DNA from: JACKFE01 sp050248735
GTDB lineage: Bacteria > Nitrospirota > Nitrospiria > Nitrospirales > UBA8639
Direction of reading: 5' to 3'
Length of the DNA stretch: 64,000 bases
Assembly (NCBI GenBank): GCA_050248735.1
Contig: JBFWRU010000008.1
Location: forward strand, 165,096-229,095
The first letter of the stretch is position 1. Each line of letters opens with the position of its first letter. The position numbers were made by a program, and so were the translations under genes. Of this stretch, positions 33,917 through 43,752 are shown one piece after another. The notes under the pieces are model-generated. The model was given only the letters and a program-made list of their open reading frames with translations, was not told the DNA's origin and made no database searches.

Positions 33917-35368
33917 ATGACACTTTCCACCACGATGCAAATCCGTCAGATCGGCCCGGTGACCTGGGAAATCGATCCTTCTCAAAAATCCGGGATGCGG
34001 GTCCCGGCCCGAATTTATGCGACACCGGAAATTTTGCACTCTATGGATCGCGGCGTATTTGATCAGGTGACGAATGTCGCCTGTCTGCCAGGGATTCAAC
34101 ACTATGCGCTGTGTATGCCGGATGGACACTGGGGATATGGATTTCCGATCGGTGGGGTCGCGGCATTTGATATTCGAGAAGGAATCATTTCACCGGGAGG
34201 GGTCGGGTACGATATCAATTGCGGAATGCGATTGATTCGTAGCCGGTTGTCTCTCAAAGAGGTTCGTCCAAAAATGGATCGGCTTCTGACGGAGCTCTTT
34301 CGACGTGTGCCCGCGGGAGTGGGGGGCCATGGCAGCGTCCATCTGTCCAAAAAAGAATTTTCCGATGTGATGGTGAACGGGGCTCGTTGGTGTGTGGAGC
34401 AGGGTATGGGGTGGCCTGACGACTTGAATTTTCTGGAAGAACGGGGGTGTCTAGCCGAAGCCGATCCCAAGGCCGTCAGTCAACAGGCGGTGGATCGAGG
34501 CATTCAACAACTCGGGACCTTGGGGTCGGGTAATCATTATCTGGAAATCCAGGTGGCTGAATCTTCCAATATTTTTGATGCGTCTATCGCGGACACCTTT
34601 GGGATCACCGGACAGGATCAAATTGTCATTATGGTGCATTGCGGATCTCGGGGCTTTGGGCACCAAGTCGGAACCGATTATTTAAAAATGTTTGAAAAGG
34701 CCATGAAGAAATACGGGATTTCCGTCAAGGACCAGCAGTTGGCTTGTGCGCCGTTTCAATCCCCGGAGGGCCGGCAATATTTTCAGGCGATGAATTGTGC
34801 AGCCAATACCGCATATGCCAATCGACAGGTGATTACACACCGAGTCCGGGAGGCTTTTGCTTCCGTATTCGGACAATCGGCGGAATCCCTGGGATTGAGC
34901 GTGGTGTATGATGTCGCGCATAATATTGCCAAAGTTGAACGGCATGGCGGGAAATCTTTGTTGGTCCATCGAAAAGGTGCCACCCGGGCTTTGGGTCCTG
35001 ATTCACCGGAACTCCCCCAGCCGTATCGTCAGGTGGGGCAACCCGTGATTTGTGGGGGGTCGATGGAGACCGGGTCTTATCTCCTGGCGGGGACGAATCA
35101 GGCCGAGGCCGAATCGTTTGGGTCTACGATGCATGGTGCCGGAAGAACGATGTCTCGTACCCAAGCCAAACGACAGATCAATGGCGAGCGACTTCTTCGT
35201 GAGATGGCAGAGCGAGGGATTCAGGTGAAGGCTGTCTCTCTGTCAGGGTTGGCAGAGGAAGCCGGTATTGCCTACAAAGATATATCCCAAGTGGTCGAAA
35301 CCGTGCAGCAGGCCGGCATTACCAAACGAGTGGCCGCCCTAAGGCCGATTGGGAATATTAAAGGTTAA
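33917..35368 (+). CDS. rtcB: tRNA-splicing/RNA-repair ligase RtcB
   Basis: 483 residues, family length. Motifs: GGVGYDINCGMRLIRS with the metal-binding Cys, LGSGNHYLEIQ, HCGSRGFGHQVGTDY, YDVAHNIAKVE, HRKGATRALGP and the guanylylated His in MHGAGRTMSR. RtcB joins 2',3'-cyclic phosphate and 5'-OH RNA ends with GTP and Mn2+. With archease next to it, this is a complete bacterial RNA-repair pair. No Rsr/RtcR regulator or RtcA is nearby. Confidence 0.97.
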   Translation: MTLSTTMQIRQIGPVTWEIDPSQKSGMRVPARIYATPEILHSMDRGVFDQVTNVACLPGIQHYALCMPDGHWGYGFPIGGVAAFDIREGIISPGGVGYDINCGMRLIRSRLSLKEVRPKMDRLLTELFRRVPAGVGGHGSVHLSKKEFSDVMVNGARWCVEQGMGWPDDLNFLEERGCLAEADPKAVSQQAVDRGIQQLGTLGSGNHYLEIQVAESSNIFDASIADTFGITGQDQIVIMVHCGSRGFGHQVGTDYLKMFEKAMKKYGISVKDQQLACAPFQSPEGRQYFQAMNCAANTAYANRQVITHRVREAFASVFGQSAESLGLSVVYDVAHNIAKVERHGGKSLLVHRKGATRALGPDSPELPQPYRQVGQPVICGGSMETGSYLLAGTNQAEAESFGSTMHGAGRTMSRTQAKRQINGERLLREMAERGIQVKAVSLSGLAEEAGIAYKDISQVVETVQQAGITKRVAALRPIGNIKG

Positions 35369-35432
35369 TCAGACTCGGATTTTGAGATTCCGGTATGAAA
35401 GAGATCTTTCAACTTACCAAGAGGATACATGT

Positions 35433-36461
35433 ATGATTCCAACCGTTCAGTGGAATAATGGGCAGGTCCGTATACTTGATCAAACGGTACTTCCGGAACG
35501 TGTACAATTTGTGGACTGTCGGGAATATGAAGAGGTTGCCGATGCCATCCGTACGCTCAAGGTGCGAGGGGCTCCGGCCATTGGCGTGACGGCCGCGTTG
35601 GGAATTGCCTTGGGAGCGGGTCAGTTTGAGGGAACCGATCATCGGGCGTTTCATTCATTTTTCTTACAGGTGTGTGCCACCTTGGCCGCAACCCGGCCCA
35701 CCGCCGTCAATTTGTTTTGGGCCGTAGAACGGATGAAGGCTCTTTGCGCCGAGGAAATGGCCAATCCGGTGGTCGCCATCCAAGCCCGGCTACGGAAAGA
35801 AGCACAGGAAATTCTTGAGGAAGATGTGCGGATCAATAAAGAGTTGGGGCGACGTGGGGCTGAGGTCATTCAGGATGGGGCTCAGATTCTGACCCATTGC
35901 AATGCCGGAGCATTAGCTACGGCCGGATATGGCACGGCCTTGGGAGTCGTGAGAGCGGCATGGGACGCGGGCAAACGGATACGGGTGTTTGCGGATGAAA
36001 CGCGGCCGGTGCTCCAGGGTGCTCGCCTGACCGCCTGGGAACTCCAGCAAGACGGCATTCCCGTCACGCTGATTACCGATAATATGGCTGGAGCCTTAAT
36101 GAAGCAGGGGAAGGTGCATTGTTGCGTGGTGGGAGCCGACCGCATTGCGGCGAATGGGGATGTGGCCAATAAAATCGGGACCTATTCCGTGGCAGTCCTT
36201 GCGAAAGCTCACGGTATTCCATTTTATGTTGCGGCGCCTGCTTCCACGATTGATTTGCGGACGCCGACCGGCGAAGGCATTCCGATCGAGGAACGAAATC
36301 CTTTGGAAGTGACACGACTCTATGACGGACCAGCCATCGCCCCGGCGGGTATTGAGGTGTGGAATCCGGCTTTTGACGTCACTCCAGCCGAGTTAATTAC
36401 CGGAATCATGACGGAACGTGGGGTATTCCATCCACAGGATTTGGCGTTACACTTTCGCTGA
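35433..36461 (+). CDS. mtnA: Methylthioribose-1-phosphate isomerase
   Basis: 342 residues from an ATG with AGAGGA upstream. Motifs: IRTLKVRGAPAIGVTAALG, the catalytic Cys in THCNAGALATAGYG, the catalytic Asp in VVGADRIAANGDVANKIGTY, and VAAPASTIDL. MtnA isomerises MTR-1-P to MTRu-1-P in the methionine-salvage pathway. The other salvage genes are not in the window. It starts 64 bp after rtcB. Confidence 0.95.
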   Translation: MIPTVQWNNGQVRILDQTVLPERVQFVDCREYEEVADAIRTLKVRGAPAIGVTAALGIALGAGQFEGTDHRAFHSFFLQVCATLAATRPTAVNLFWAVERMKALCAEEMANPVVAIQARLRKEAQEILEEDVRINKELGRRGAEVIQDGAQILTHCNAGALATAGYGTALGVVRAAWDAGKRIRVFADETRPVLQGARLTAWELQQDGIPVTLITDNMAGALMKQGKVHCCVVGADRIAANGDVANKIGTYSVAVLAKAHGIPFYVAAPASTIDLRTPTGEGIPIEERNPLEVTRLYDGPAIAPAGIEVWNPAFDVTPAELITGIMTERGVFHPQDLALHFR

Positions 36462-36477
36462 TCCGGCTAGAAAGGGG

Positions 36478-38883
36478 TCAGGACTTCAAGACTTTTCGTA
36501 AGATGTGAGACAAGTCCTCAATGTTATAGGGTTTGGCGATAATTCCGGAAATTCCGAATTTCGCCGCATTGGCCATTAATGGATCATTGGAATATCCGCT
36601 GGACACAATGACTTGCGCCTTCTGGTCCATAGCCTTGATTTGACGAAAGGCTTCTTTGCCACCCATTCCTCCCGGGATGGTTAAATCCAGGATTGTGGCC
36701 GTATAAGGGGTTCCCTCCTGGCAAGCCTTGGTATAGAGTTCCACGGCCCGTTTCCCATCGCTGACCGCATCGGCTTCCAATCCCATTTCTTTGAGCATAT
36801 TTTTTAAGACTTCGAGGATTTCGGCCTCATCGTCCATAATTAACATTCGGCCAGTGCCTTGAAAGAGGCCTTCCCGTTTTTCCGGTTGAGGGGCCTGTTC
36901 GACTGTGGACGCCGGCAGGTAGAACCGAAATTTGGTTCCCTTCCCTAAGGTAGACGTGACTTCAATGTGCCCGTCATGTCCTTTCAAGATGGAATAGGTC
37001 GTTGCCAGGCCCAGACCGCTCCCTTTTTGTTTCGTCGTAAAATACGGATCGAAAATTTTCGGAAGATGTTCAGGAGGAATACCCAGCCCCTGATCCGACA
37101 CCGAGACTTGCACATATCGCCCCGGTTTGAGATGAAGGTGGGTTTGAACGGAAACCTGGACGTTCCGAGCCTCCAAATGAATGGTGCCTCCTTCCGGCAT
37201 GGCCTGATCGGCATTGATCACCAGATTTTGTAGGACCTGACTGATTTGTCCTTCGTCGGCCTCGACAGGCCATAAATCGTCGGTCACTTCCTGAACACAA
37301 CTGACAGCCGATCCGCGTAAGGCAAAATCCACGGTGTCCGTGATAATGGCGGAAATGGAAGTCGTACTTTTAACCGGCACGCCTCCCTTGGCAAAGGTGA
37401 GAAGTTGTTTGGTGAGATCTCTGGCTCGCAAACAGGCTTTTTCCGCCGCTCCCAGCCGTTCAATGACTGAGGTAAGGGCTGTGGAGACATTTTTGGACGC
37501 CATCATTTTTGCCAGTCCGATATTGGCAAAGACCGAGGTCAGGATATTGTTGAAGTCATGTGCAATTCCACCGGCCAACAGGCCAACCGATTCCAGTTTC
37601 GTGGACCGGAGGCGTTCTTCCTCGAGTCGCTTTCTCTCAGTAATATCACGGGTGACAATCACCCCCACGACTGACCCTTCCGTCGTTCGAAGGGGCCGGA
37701 TATGGCTTTCGAAGACCCGCCATTCCAATTGTTTATTGCGTAGACGACAGACCAAATCAATTTTTTCCAGAGACAATACATTTGTCAGATAGGAGTCGAT
37801 CAGGCCCGGCCGGTCTTCCGGATGCAGGAAGTCAAAGAATTTTTTTCCCAACATTTCGTGGGGTTGGTAGCCCAGTACATCAACACAATTGGGACTGACA
37901 TAATGGCATTCCCCGGAAGGGCTTGTTTCAATAATGAGGTCATAGGCGTTTTCCACAATCGCCCGGTAGCGTTGTTCGCTGTCCCGTAAGGCATCGGCCG
38001 TTTTCTTTCGTTGCAGTTCGCTGGCGGCCCGGGCTCCAAATAATTGGACAATGGATTGTGCCACATGGAGATTCGTCAGCGGTTCGGTATGGAAGGTCAG
38101 GAGTATGCCGATAATCTGGCCGGCCTGTCCCCGGAGCGCACACCCCAGGTATCCGTTAATCAGCCAGGTATGGGGAAGGGTATGGGGTGGAAACAATTCT
38201 TCCGCGTGATGACTCCACATGCACCCTTTGACTTTGAGCAGTTCCTGCATCAAGTGAGGCGGCGGAGTCCAGGAAAAATTGTCGAGATAGCGGCCATTCG
38301 CCAACACCGCCAGGGTTTTGATATCAGGACTGCCGGGCGCTTCCCAGTCGGCCAGGAGGGCATACGGAGTTTTCAATGCCGAGCACAGATCCCGGACCAA
38401 GCCGCGTAAAAAAGCAATGCTTCCCGGGACGGAATCGTTTTGGGCGATTTTTTTGAGAGCTTCTTCAACCCGTTTTCTCTCGGTAATGTCTTTGACAACC
38501 AAAATCGCTCCCCATTGGGTGCCTTGTCGATTGTAAAGGGGGTGACAAGATACGAGATAATGACCCGGCAGCGTGGGGAAGGAGGTTTCCAAAATCGCGG
38601 ACAGAGCTCCGGCCAGGACAGGCTCCCAGGGTGGAGGCGGTGAGGGAAGGATGCCACCGTAATACAGCAGGCTGTAATGTTGCCCCAGGAGCGGGTGAAT
38701 CGTTTCCCCAAACTGGTCACGAATGGATCGGTTGACCCAAAGAATGATCCCGGACCGATCCAGGATCATGACATGGTCGGGTAGGGCATCAAAGGCTTGT
38801 TCCCATTTTTCATGGGAGTCCCAAGGTTCAACGTCCGGAGATGGAGGATGAAGCGGTTTGGCCGTATTCGAAGGTACCGTCAT
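36478..38883 (-). CDS. Hybrid sensor histidine kinase (PAS-GAF-PAS-HisKA-HATPase-REC)
   Basis: 801 residues, no membrane segment. Order: PAS (30-140), a GAF-like region (150-295), a second PAS/PAC (300-420, ending ITRDITERKRLEEE style), HisKA with His442 in AGGIAHDFNNIL, HATPase (NLVINADQAMPEGG, DQGLGIPPEHLPKIFDPY, KGSGLGLATTYSI) and a C-terminal receiver (LIMDDEAEILEVL, phospho-Asp in ATILDLTIPGGMGG). It senses an unknown cytosolic signal. It is 53 bp behind the REC-HD-GYP gene, so the two are likely a pair. Confidence 0.93.
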   Translation of the reverse strand: MTVPSNTAKPLHPPSPDVEPWDSHEKWEQAFDALPDHVMILDRSGIILWVNRSIRDQFGETIHPLLGQHYSLLYYGGILPSPPPPWEPVLAGALSAILETSFPTLPGHYLVSCHPLYNRQGTQWGAILVVKDITERKRVEEALKKIAQNDSVPGSIAFLRGLVRDLCSALKTPYALLADWEAPGSPDIKTLAVLANGRYLDNFSWTPPPHLMQELLKVKGCMWSHHAEELFPPHTLPHTWLINGYLGCALRGQAGQIIGILLTFHTEPLTNLHVAQSIVQLFGARAASELQRKKTADALRDSEQRYRAIVENAYDLIIETSPSGECHYVSPNCVDVLGYQPHEMLGKKFFDFLHPEDRPGLIDSYLTNVLSLEKIDLVCRLRNKQLEWRVFESHIRPLRTTEGSVVGVIVTRDITERKRLEEERLRSTKLESVGLLAGGIAHDFNNILTSVFANIGLAKMMASKNVSTALTSVIERLGAAEKACLRARDLTKQLLTFAKGGVPVKSTTSISAIITDTVDFALRGSAVSCVQEVTDDLWPVEADEGQISQVLQNLVINADQAMPEGGTIHLEARNVQVSVQTHLHLKPGRYVQVSVSDQGLGIPPEHLPKIFDPYFTTKQKGSGLGLATTYSILKGHDGHIEVTSTLGKGTKFRFYLPASTVEQAPQPEKREGLFQGTGRMLIMDDEAEILEVLKNMLKEMGLEADAVSDGKRAVELYTKACQEGTPYTATILDLTIPGGMGGKEAFRQIKAMDQKAQVIVSSGYSNDPLMANAAKFGISGIIAKPYNIEDLSHILRKVLKS

Positions 38884-38936
38884 CGTGATCCTACTACATG
38901 GTGTGTGTCAGGCATTGGGGAGCATTAAACTCAAGG

Positions 38937-39938
38937 TCACCACACGACTTTGGCAAACAAATCCGCAAGTTGAGGGTCCAGGCTTTTGCCTCCTTCCAGG
39001 CGAATGGCTTCCCGAGCCTCGGGAATGGGCAAGGGCGAAGGTCGGTCCTGACCGGTAACGATGTTATCAAAGGTGTTGGCTAGTGCCACAATTCGAGCCG
39101 GCAGCGGGATGGCATCACCTTGCAATCCTTCCGGGAATCCGTTTCCGTCAAATCGTTCATGATGATGACGGATAATATCTACCACCGACTGATGAAACGG
39201 GATGTTCGAAATCATCTGTATGCCAATGGAGGGATGACATTTCAGAAGTTCGTGGTCCTGACTGGATAAGGTTGAGTGCCGCGAGAGCAATCGATCATGA
39301 ATGCCGATTTTTCCAATATCGTGGAGGTAGGCGCCCAGATGGATCAGGTCTCGATCAGGCTGAGAGAGGTTCAAATGTTCGGATAACAAGGAAGCGTAAA
39401 AATTTACCCGCTTGGCATGCTCAAGTAATTCACCATGCTTGGCTTCAAGGAGGGTTTCAATATGGGGAATCGCCGACTGTGTGTCGATACCGGATGTCCA
39501 AAGGCTTCCAAATGCTTGAATGGCGTCTTGAAGAGAGGACAGACGTTTTCGTCGTTCCAGGGTCTTTTGGATGACATCCAGTAGTTCTGAGACGTTAAAC
39601 GGTTTCAGAATATAGGCAGCCACACCATGTCGAATGGCTTCAATGGCGGACTGAAGGGTGCCATAACCGGTGATGATGATGACATCAACATCCTTCCCCA
39701 TTTCTCGCAAGGTGGCAAGAATGTCCGTGCCATGGCCATCCGGAAGCTTAAGGTCCAGAGTCACGAGATCAATCGGTTGGTGTTGGAGGATATCCAGCGC
39801 GACTTCGGCGCGATCCACGGTGCAGAGATTATAATAGGGCGAAAGAATGAGCTTCAGAGATTCGCGTGGCCCTTCTTCATCTTCCACGATTAATATATTG
39901 GCGTGGGGGAATGAGGGACTGGTAAACGGTGCATTCAT
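38937..39938 (-). CDS. Response regulator with HD-GYP domain (c-di-GMP phosphodiesterase-like)
   Basis: 333 residues. The start at 39938 (MNAPFTSPSF) is chosen for AAGGAG 6 nt upstream. Receiver: ILIVEDEEGPRESLKL, phospho-Asp62 in TLDLKLPDGHG, ITGYG and KPFN. HD-GYP: AYLHDIGKIGIHDRLL, RHHHERFDGNGFPEGL (GFP in place of GYP) and ARIVALANTFDNI. It should hydrolyse c-di-GMP when phosphorylated, presumably by the kinase downstream. PilZ and flgM genes elsewhere in the window are possible members of the same signalling field. Confidence 0.94.
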   Translation of the reverse strand: MNAPFTSPSFPHANILIVEDEEGPRESLKLILSPYYNLCTVDRAEVALDILQHQPIDLVTLDLKLPDGHGTDILATLREMGKDVDVIIITGYGTLQSAIEAIRHGVAAYILKPFNVSELLDVIQKTLERRKRLSSLQDAIQAFGSLWTSGIDTQSAIPHIETLLEAKHGELLEHAKRVNFYASLLSEHLNLSQPDRDLIHLGAYLHDIGKIGIHDRLLSRHSTLSSQDHELLKCHPSIGIQMISNIPFHQSVVDIIRHHHERFDGNGFPEGLQGDAIPLPARIVALANTFDNIVTGQDRPSPLPIPEAREAIRLEGGKSLDPQLADLFAKVVW

Positions 39939-40245
39939 CAACGGCTCCTTGAAAGGGTACAACAAAAAAAAGCCGATGGAGTTTTGAATGAAAAAATGGC
40001 CGATTTTTCAGGGGCCGACGGACACACCGTATTTTTTTGAATTATGATGCGGATAAGAGCATAAAATTACCCGTAGATTTTACCTCCTGGTAGGATTCGT
40101 GATTAGGAGTCTCAAAGCATTGTCAAATGGCTGCTCACCTTTCCTATCTTAGGTAACTTTGGTGGTAGTGGCAAGTGCCGAATCATCCATGGCCTGGTTC
40201 CTCTGCTCGTGTGCTCCCTTCCCTGCTGATCCCATTTGGCTCGAA
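39939..40245. other. Intergenic region, no supported gene
   Basis: About 310 bp upstream of the REC-HD-GYP gene and downstream of the minus-strand lipoprotein gene. AT-rich near 40020-40080, probably the regulator promoter. No coding sequence is seen. Confidence 0.45.
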
Positions 40246-40899
40246 TTAGCGAGCTTCAGACTTGAGATGGAAGGCCTTATCTTTGACGGTGAGATCCTGA
40301 AATAACTGATTGAATAAATCCTTAGCAACCGCATTGGTCAGTTTTTCAACGTCTTTGGGATCAAACGTGACCACGCGGTCTGATCCATTAGCCCCTAATA
40401 CCATACGAACTGTGCTCCCATCGAAGAGATTTTTGGCCTCAAACCCCACTTTCATTTTGACCTCTATATCCGTGAAACCAAACCCACTTTTGGCATTGGC
40501 ATGTAAAATCAGCACGTCTCCGGTGAGGATGACATCTGTCTGAGGCTGCGAGGAACCCTCGGCAGTTGGACGGTCTCTGGCGGCCTGCCATTTTCGTTGA
40601 AGAAGGTATTCCACCGCCAAGTCGGCCATGCCGTCTCCGACATTCCCATTCCACGCATTGAACTGGGTGGTTCCTCCCCAGAAATGTGTGCGATGGCCGA
40701 TGCGTTGGGTTTGATCGCGATTGTCCTGAAACGGCTGCACCAATATTTTCATCGAGTCATCATGAAAAGCTTCGCTTCTGGCAGGAGAGGAGGGGAGGGC
40801 GTGGAGATTAAAGTTATGTATCTCCCCTGTCCCTTGGCAGCCTCCAAGAATGATAGAGATTAAGAGGCAACATGGAATCCATCGAATGTGCTTCGTCAC
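40246..40899 (-). CDS. Hypothetical lipoprotein
   Basis: 217 residues from a GTG start, chosen because AGGGAGG lies 8 nt upstream. The signal peptide ends in the lipobox LGGC. The mature part begins SSPARSEAFHDDSMKILVQPF and has VQPFQDNRD, reminiscent of the LpoB/CsgG-like 'PF-D' start, then HFWGGTTQFNAWNGNVGDG. I recognise no named family. Divergent from the next gene. Confidence 0.7.
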   Translation of the reverse strand: MTKHIRWIPCCLLISIILGGCQGTGEIHNFNLHALPSSPARSEAFHDDSMKILVQPFQDNRDQTQRIGHRTHFWGGTTQFNAWNGNVGDGMADLAVEYLLQRKWQAARDRPTAEGSSQPQTDVILTGDVLILHANAKSGFGFTDIEVKMKVGFEAKNLFDGSTVRMVLGANGSDRVVTFDPKDVEKLTNAVAKDLFNQLFQDLTVKDKAFHLKSEAR

Positions 40900-41136
40900 G
40901 CGAAATTCCTCCCTTTGGTAAATCATCAACCAGTTTGCTTGACGGGGGATGCGGCCACCTGTCCGATTACGTCTTTATGCCTGGGGACCGCGGATCTGTA
41001 AGGATAATGAAACCACGCCAAATTTTCCAGTACCCGGTGAAGTCAAGCACAAAACGAGAAGTGAGCCGGCTCCAGATTTCCAGATTGCATGAGATAAGTC
41101 TCAAGTCTTGACTTTCCCGGAAACCCCCTGACAGTA

Positions 41137-41166
41137 TTGGCTCCGAGTCTGACCGCTTATTATAAA
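41137..41166 (+). promoter_or_regulatory. Probable sigma-70 promoter
   Basis: TTGGCT (41137-41142), 18 bp, TATAAA (41161-41166). The expected start near 41173 lies after the ATG at 41169, so the ATG at 41181 would be the start codon used. Confidence 0.45.
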
Positions 41167-41180
41167 GGATGACAGGTCTC

Positions 41181-41555
41181 ATGTGGAACCGGAATTTTTT
41201 ATTTCGAGCCGACGAGGCGACGCCGCTGAGTCAAACCGAACAAGAGTTATTTCACGACACGGATCCGGCTTTGGATAGCTCCGGCTTGAATATGGAGAAA
41301 TTCATATCAGTATGGCTGCAAGGGGAAGGCCAGGATCAGGGCCCTGACCTTTATACCAATGTGTATGTCAGAACAGCCACACTTGACCCTCAGAAGGGCG
41401 TTGGGTTCCTCCAGCCTCTTCAAGGAAGAACTCATCAAATAAAGCAAATGTTATCGGTAGGGCAACGAGCCTACCTCCGTGATTGGCTTTCCCGCTCTTT
41501 TCCCACCGCTTGGGAAGAATCGGGAGAGCATTTTCAAGACATCTTCTCCGAGTAG
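41181..41555 (+). CDS. Hypothetical protein, 124 residues
   Basis: A soluble, acidic protein (MWNRNFLFRADEATPLSQTE at the start) without recognisable domains, signal peptide or membrane helix. The start at 41181 follows from the promoter just upstream; an ATG at 41169 in the same frame is the alternative. It contains RTHQIKQMLSVGQRAYLRDW, likely helical. Its coding character is better than its shadow frames, and the monooxygenase gene starts about 95 bp later. Confidence 0.5.
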   Translation: MWNRNFLFRADEATPLSQTEQELFHDTDPALDSSGLNMEKFISVWLQGEGQDQGPDLYTNVYVRTATLDPQKGVGFLQPLQGRTHQIKQMLSVGQRAYLRDWLSRSFPTAWEESGEHFQDIFSE

Positions 41556-41650
41556 TCATTGATTCTATTCCAACCGTACGAATCTTCCTCGCTCATGGTG
41601 CAGTTCATCACCATTTCAAGTCATTCTTGATTATTGAAGGCAGCTTGCTC

Positions 41651-42937
41651 ATGGATTTGAAGACCGATGTCGTGATTATCGGAGCCGGTGGAGGAGGAGC
41701 CGTGTTAGGGCTGTCACTTTCCCGGAAAGGTATTGCCCACATTATTCTGGAGCAAGCGAGTGGGCCGCCCAGAGGTTTGCGAGGCGAAATCTTGCAACCT
41801 AATGGGCAGCGCCTTCTTCAAGAGCTCCAACTGTTGGAACTTTTGCCTAAGGAGTCTTTTAAGCCGGTCCGGTATTTCCATTTTCGGAAATGTGGCGGTA
41901 CCCGGTTGTGTTCGATCGATTATGGGATGCTCCCCGAGCCTTTCAATCAGGCTCTGGTGGTATGGCCGAATGTGGTTCACCAGACCATTCTGGAGCGCCA
42001 TCAACGGGAATGTTCCCAGCGATTGTATTTTGGAGCGACTTTTGAACGGGTGATCCGCCGTGATGGTCGGGTTATCGGAGTAGAAGGTCGCATGGACAAT
42101 GAACCTTTCCGAATTGAGGCTAAGGTGGTGGTTGGGGCTGATGGTCCATTTTCCCAAGTTCGCGAAGCGTTCGGTATTCCCTACTCCCTCCATCGCTATG
42201 AAGACAGTTATTTGATTGCCATGTTGGATTCACCGGGTTCGTTTGACGAAGCCCAATATTATGTGGGGCGAAAAACCATTTTAGGGTTATTCCCCGCAGC
42301 GGGGAACAAGGCCTATGCTTTTTACATGGTCGCATCGAATGCTCTTGACGCCTTGAAGGCTCGTGGCGTGGAAACCTTGCAGCGTGAATGGAACGCTATT
42401 GCTCCGGGAAATGAGGCCATGTTTAATACTCTTCAGGATTGGACTCAGACTGCGTATATGGGAACCGGGCGGGTGAAAGCCAAGACGTGGGTGGTGGATG
42501 GTGGGGTTTTAATTGGAGATGCGGCCCATGGAATGAATCCTCATGCCTCACAGGGCCGGATGCAGGCGATGGTCGATGCGACTATTCTCGCTCCCATTTT
42601 GGCCAAATGTTTCGAGAAAGATAATTGGTCGGCTTCGGCCTTGAAGCCGTTCGAGCAGGCTCGACGGAAGCAGGTGGGCATGCTTCAGCAATTGGCGGAT
42701 GAGGAAGTATTCTTCTGGAATACCGGGAATCCGATGCTGGGGTGGTTGCGGGACCGTGTTTTTCGGACCATGGACCGGAATCCCCGGCTGAAGTATCAAA
42801 TCCTAACCGCCACGGCCGGATTGCGCGAAACGGCCCCATTTGGTTGGATGGATCGCCTGCAAGCGGCCGGTTTTCTTCCCGATTCACGAGCTCAGCAAGT
42901 TCCCGTTCATGACAAGGCATTTCCAAACCCTATATGA
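41651..42937 (+). CDS. FAD-dependent monooxygenase (PHBH/UbiH fold)
   Basis: 428 residues from 41651. FAD-binding VVIIGAGGGGAVLGLSLSRK followed by ILEQ; the middle VVVGADGPFSQVRE (DG motif); and VLIGDAAHGMNPHASQGRMQ, the GD motif that binds FAD ribityl. This is the group A flavin hydroxylase fold; the substrate could be a quinone precursor or aromatic compound but cannot be decided. No other ubiquinone gene is adjacent. A longer upstream reading in the same frame has no homology and is not adopted. Confidence 0.9.
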   Translation: MDLKTDVVIIGAGGGGAVLGLSLSRKGIAHIILEQASGPPRGLRGEILQPNGQRLLQELQLLELLPKESFKPVRYFHFRKCGGTRLCSIDYGMLPEPFNQALVVWPNVVHQTILERHQRECSQRLYFGATFERVIRRDGRVIGVEGRMDNEPFRIEAKVVVGADGPFSQVREAFGIPYSLHRYEDSYLIAMLDSPGSFDEAQYYVGRKTILGLFPAAGNKAYAFYMVASNALDALKARGVETLQREWNAIAPGNEAMFNTLQDWTQTAYMGTGRVKAKTWVVDGGVLIGDAAHGMNPHASQGRMQAMVDATILAPILAKCFEKDNWSASALKPFEQARRKQVGMLQQLADEEVFFWNTGNPMLGWLRDRVFRTMDRNPRLKYQILTATAGLRETAPFGWMDRLQAAGFLPDSRAQQVPVHDKAFPNPI

Positions 42938-42987
42938 CGGGTCCATTTCGTCTACGCCGAACCGTGTAAAGAGGAGTTTCTCATTTG

Positions 42988-43752
42988 ATGGCCAAATCTC
43001 CATTGGAATCCTTGTCCGTTCCGGAAGAGTCCCGTGAACAATTTCAAGCCTATCTTCGGGATTTGGAGAAAACCTTCCAGCGAAATGTGGAGGCGGTGAT
43101 TCTCTATGGCAGCGCGGCTCGAGGGGATTTTATCGAAGGCCGCTCAAATTGGAATTTGCTGGTATTGGTTCGTAGTCTGTCTGTTAACGTGATTCAGGAA
43201 GCGGGAAAATTACATGTCAAAGGGGAAAAGCATCGTATTGTACCTCCCTTGCTGATGACGTTGGATGAGCTGCAACAGTCCTGTTCAGTCTATCCGCTGG
43301 AGTTGTTACTCATAAAAGAAAGTCATGTCTTGCTGGAAGGACGGGACCCGTTTCCCGACTTGAAGATCTCCATGGACCATCTGGGGTGGCACTGTGAACG
43401 AGAGATCAGGAGCCATGCGATTCAAGTGCGCCAACGGTTGATCGAAGGAGAAGCCAGGCCGGAAGCTGTCCAGTCGATCATGATTCTCTCCATTACCGCC
43501 TTACTTCCTTTCCTTCGGGGAATACTCCGTGTCCTGAATCACTCGTCACAGGGTACGGACTTGGAAATTTTAGAACGATTGCCACATGTCCTTCGCTATC
43601 AGTCCCCAGGGTTAATCGACGCGTTAAAACTGAAGCGTGGTCTGAGAGGGCCTGGAGCGCTGGAATGGTTGAAAGTCTATGAGCAATATTTGGATGCCCT
43701 CACGGAATTGATTGCATGCGTCAGGAAGGTTCGTGCGGAAGGTTCGCTGTAA
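42988..43752 (+). CDS. Nucleotidyltransferase-fold protein with degenerate active site
   Basis: 254 residues; GAGGAG precedes the ATG. The MNT-like fold is visible at about residues 36-60: VILYGSAARGDFIEGRSNWN. The canonical G-S...S-D-x-D metal pair is replaced by S-N-W-N, so both catalytic Asp are lost and it is probably a non-catalytic relative. The rest is helical. The next gene starts on the stop codon (TAATG), so the two are translationally coupled. Confidence 0.78.
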   Translation: MAKSPLESLSVPEESREQFQAYLRDLEKTFQRNVEAVILYGSAARGDFIEGRSNWNLLVLVRSLSVNVIQEAGKLHVKGEKHRIVPPLLMTLDELQQSCSVYPLELLLIKESHVLLEGRDPFPDLKISMDHLGWHCEREIRSHAIQVRQRLIEGEARPEAVQSIMILSITALLPFLRGILRVLNHSSQGTDLEILERLPHVLRYQSPGLIDALKLKRGLRGPGALEWLKVYEQYLDALTELIACVRKVRAEGSL

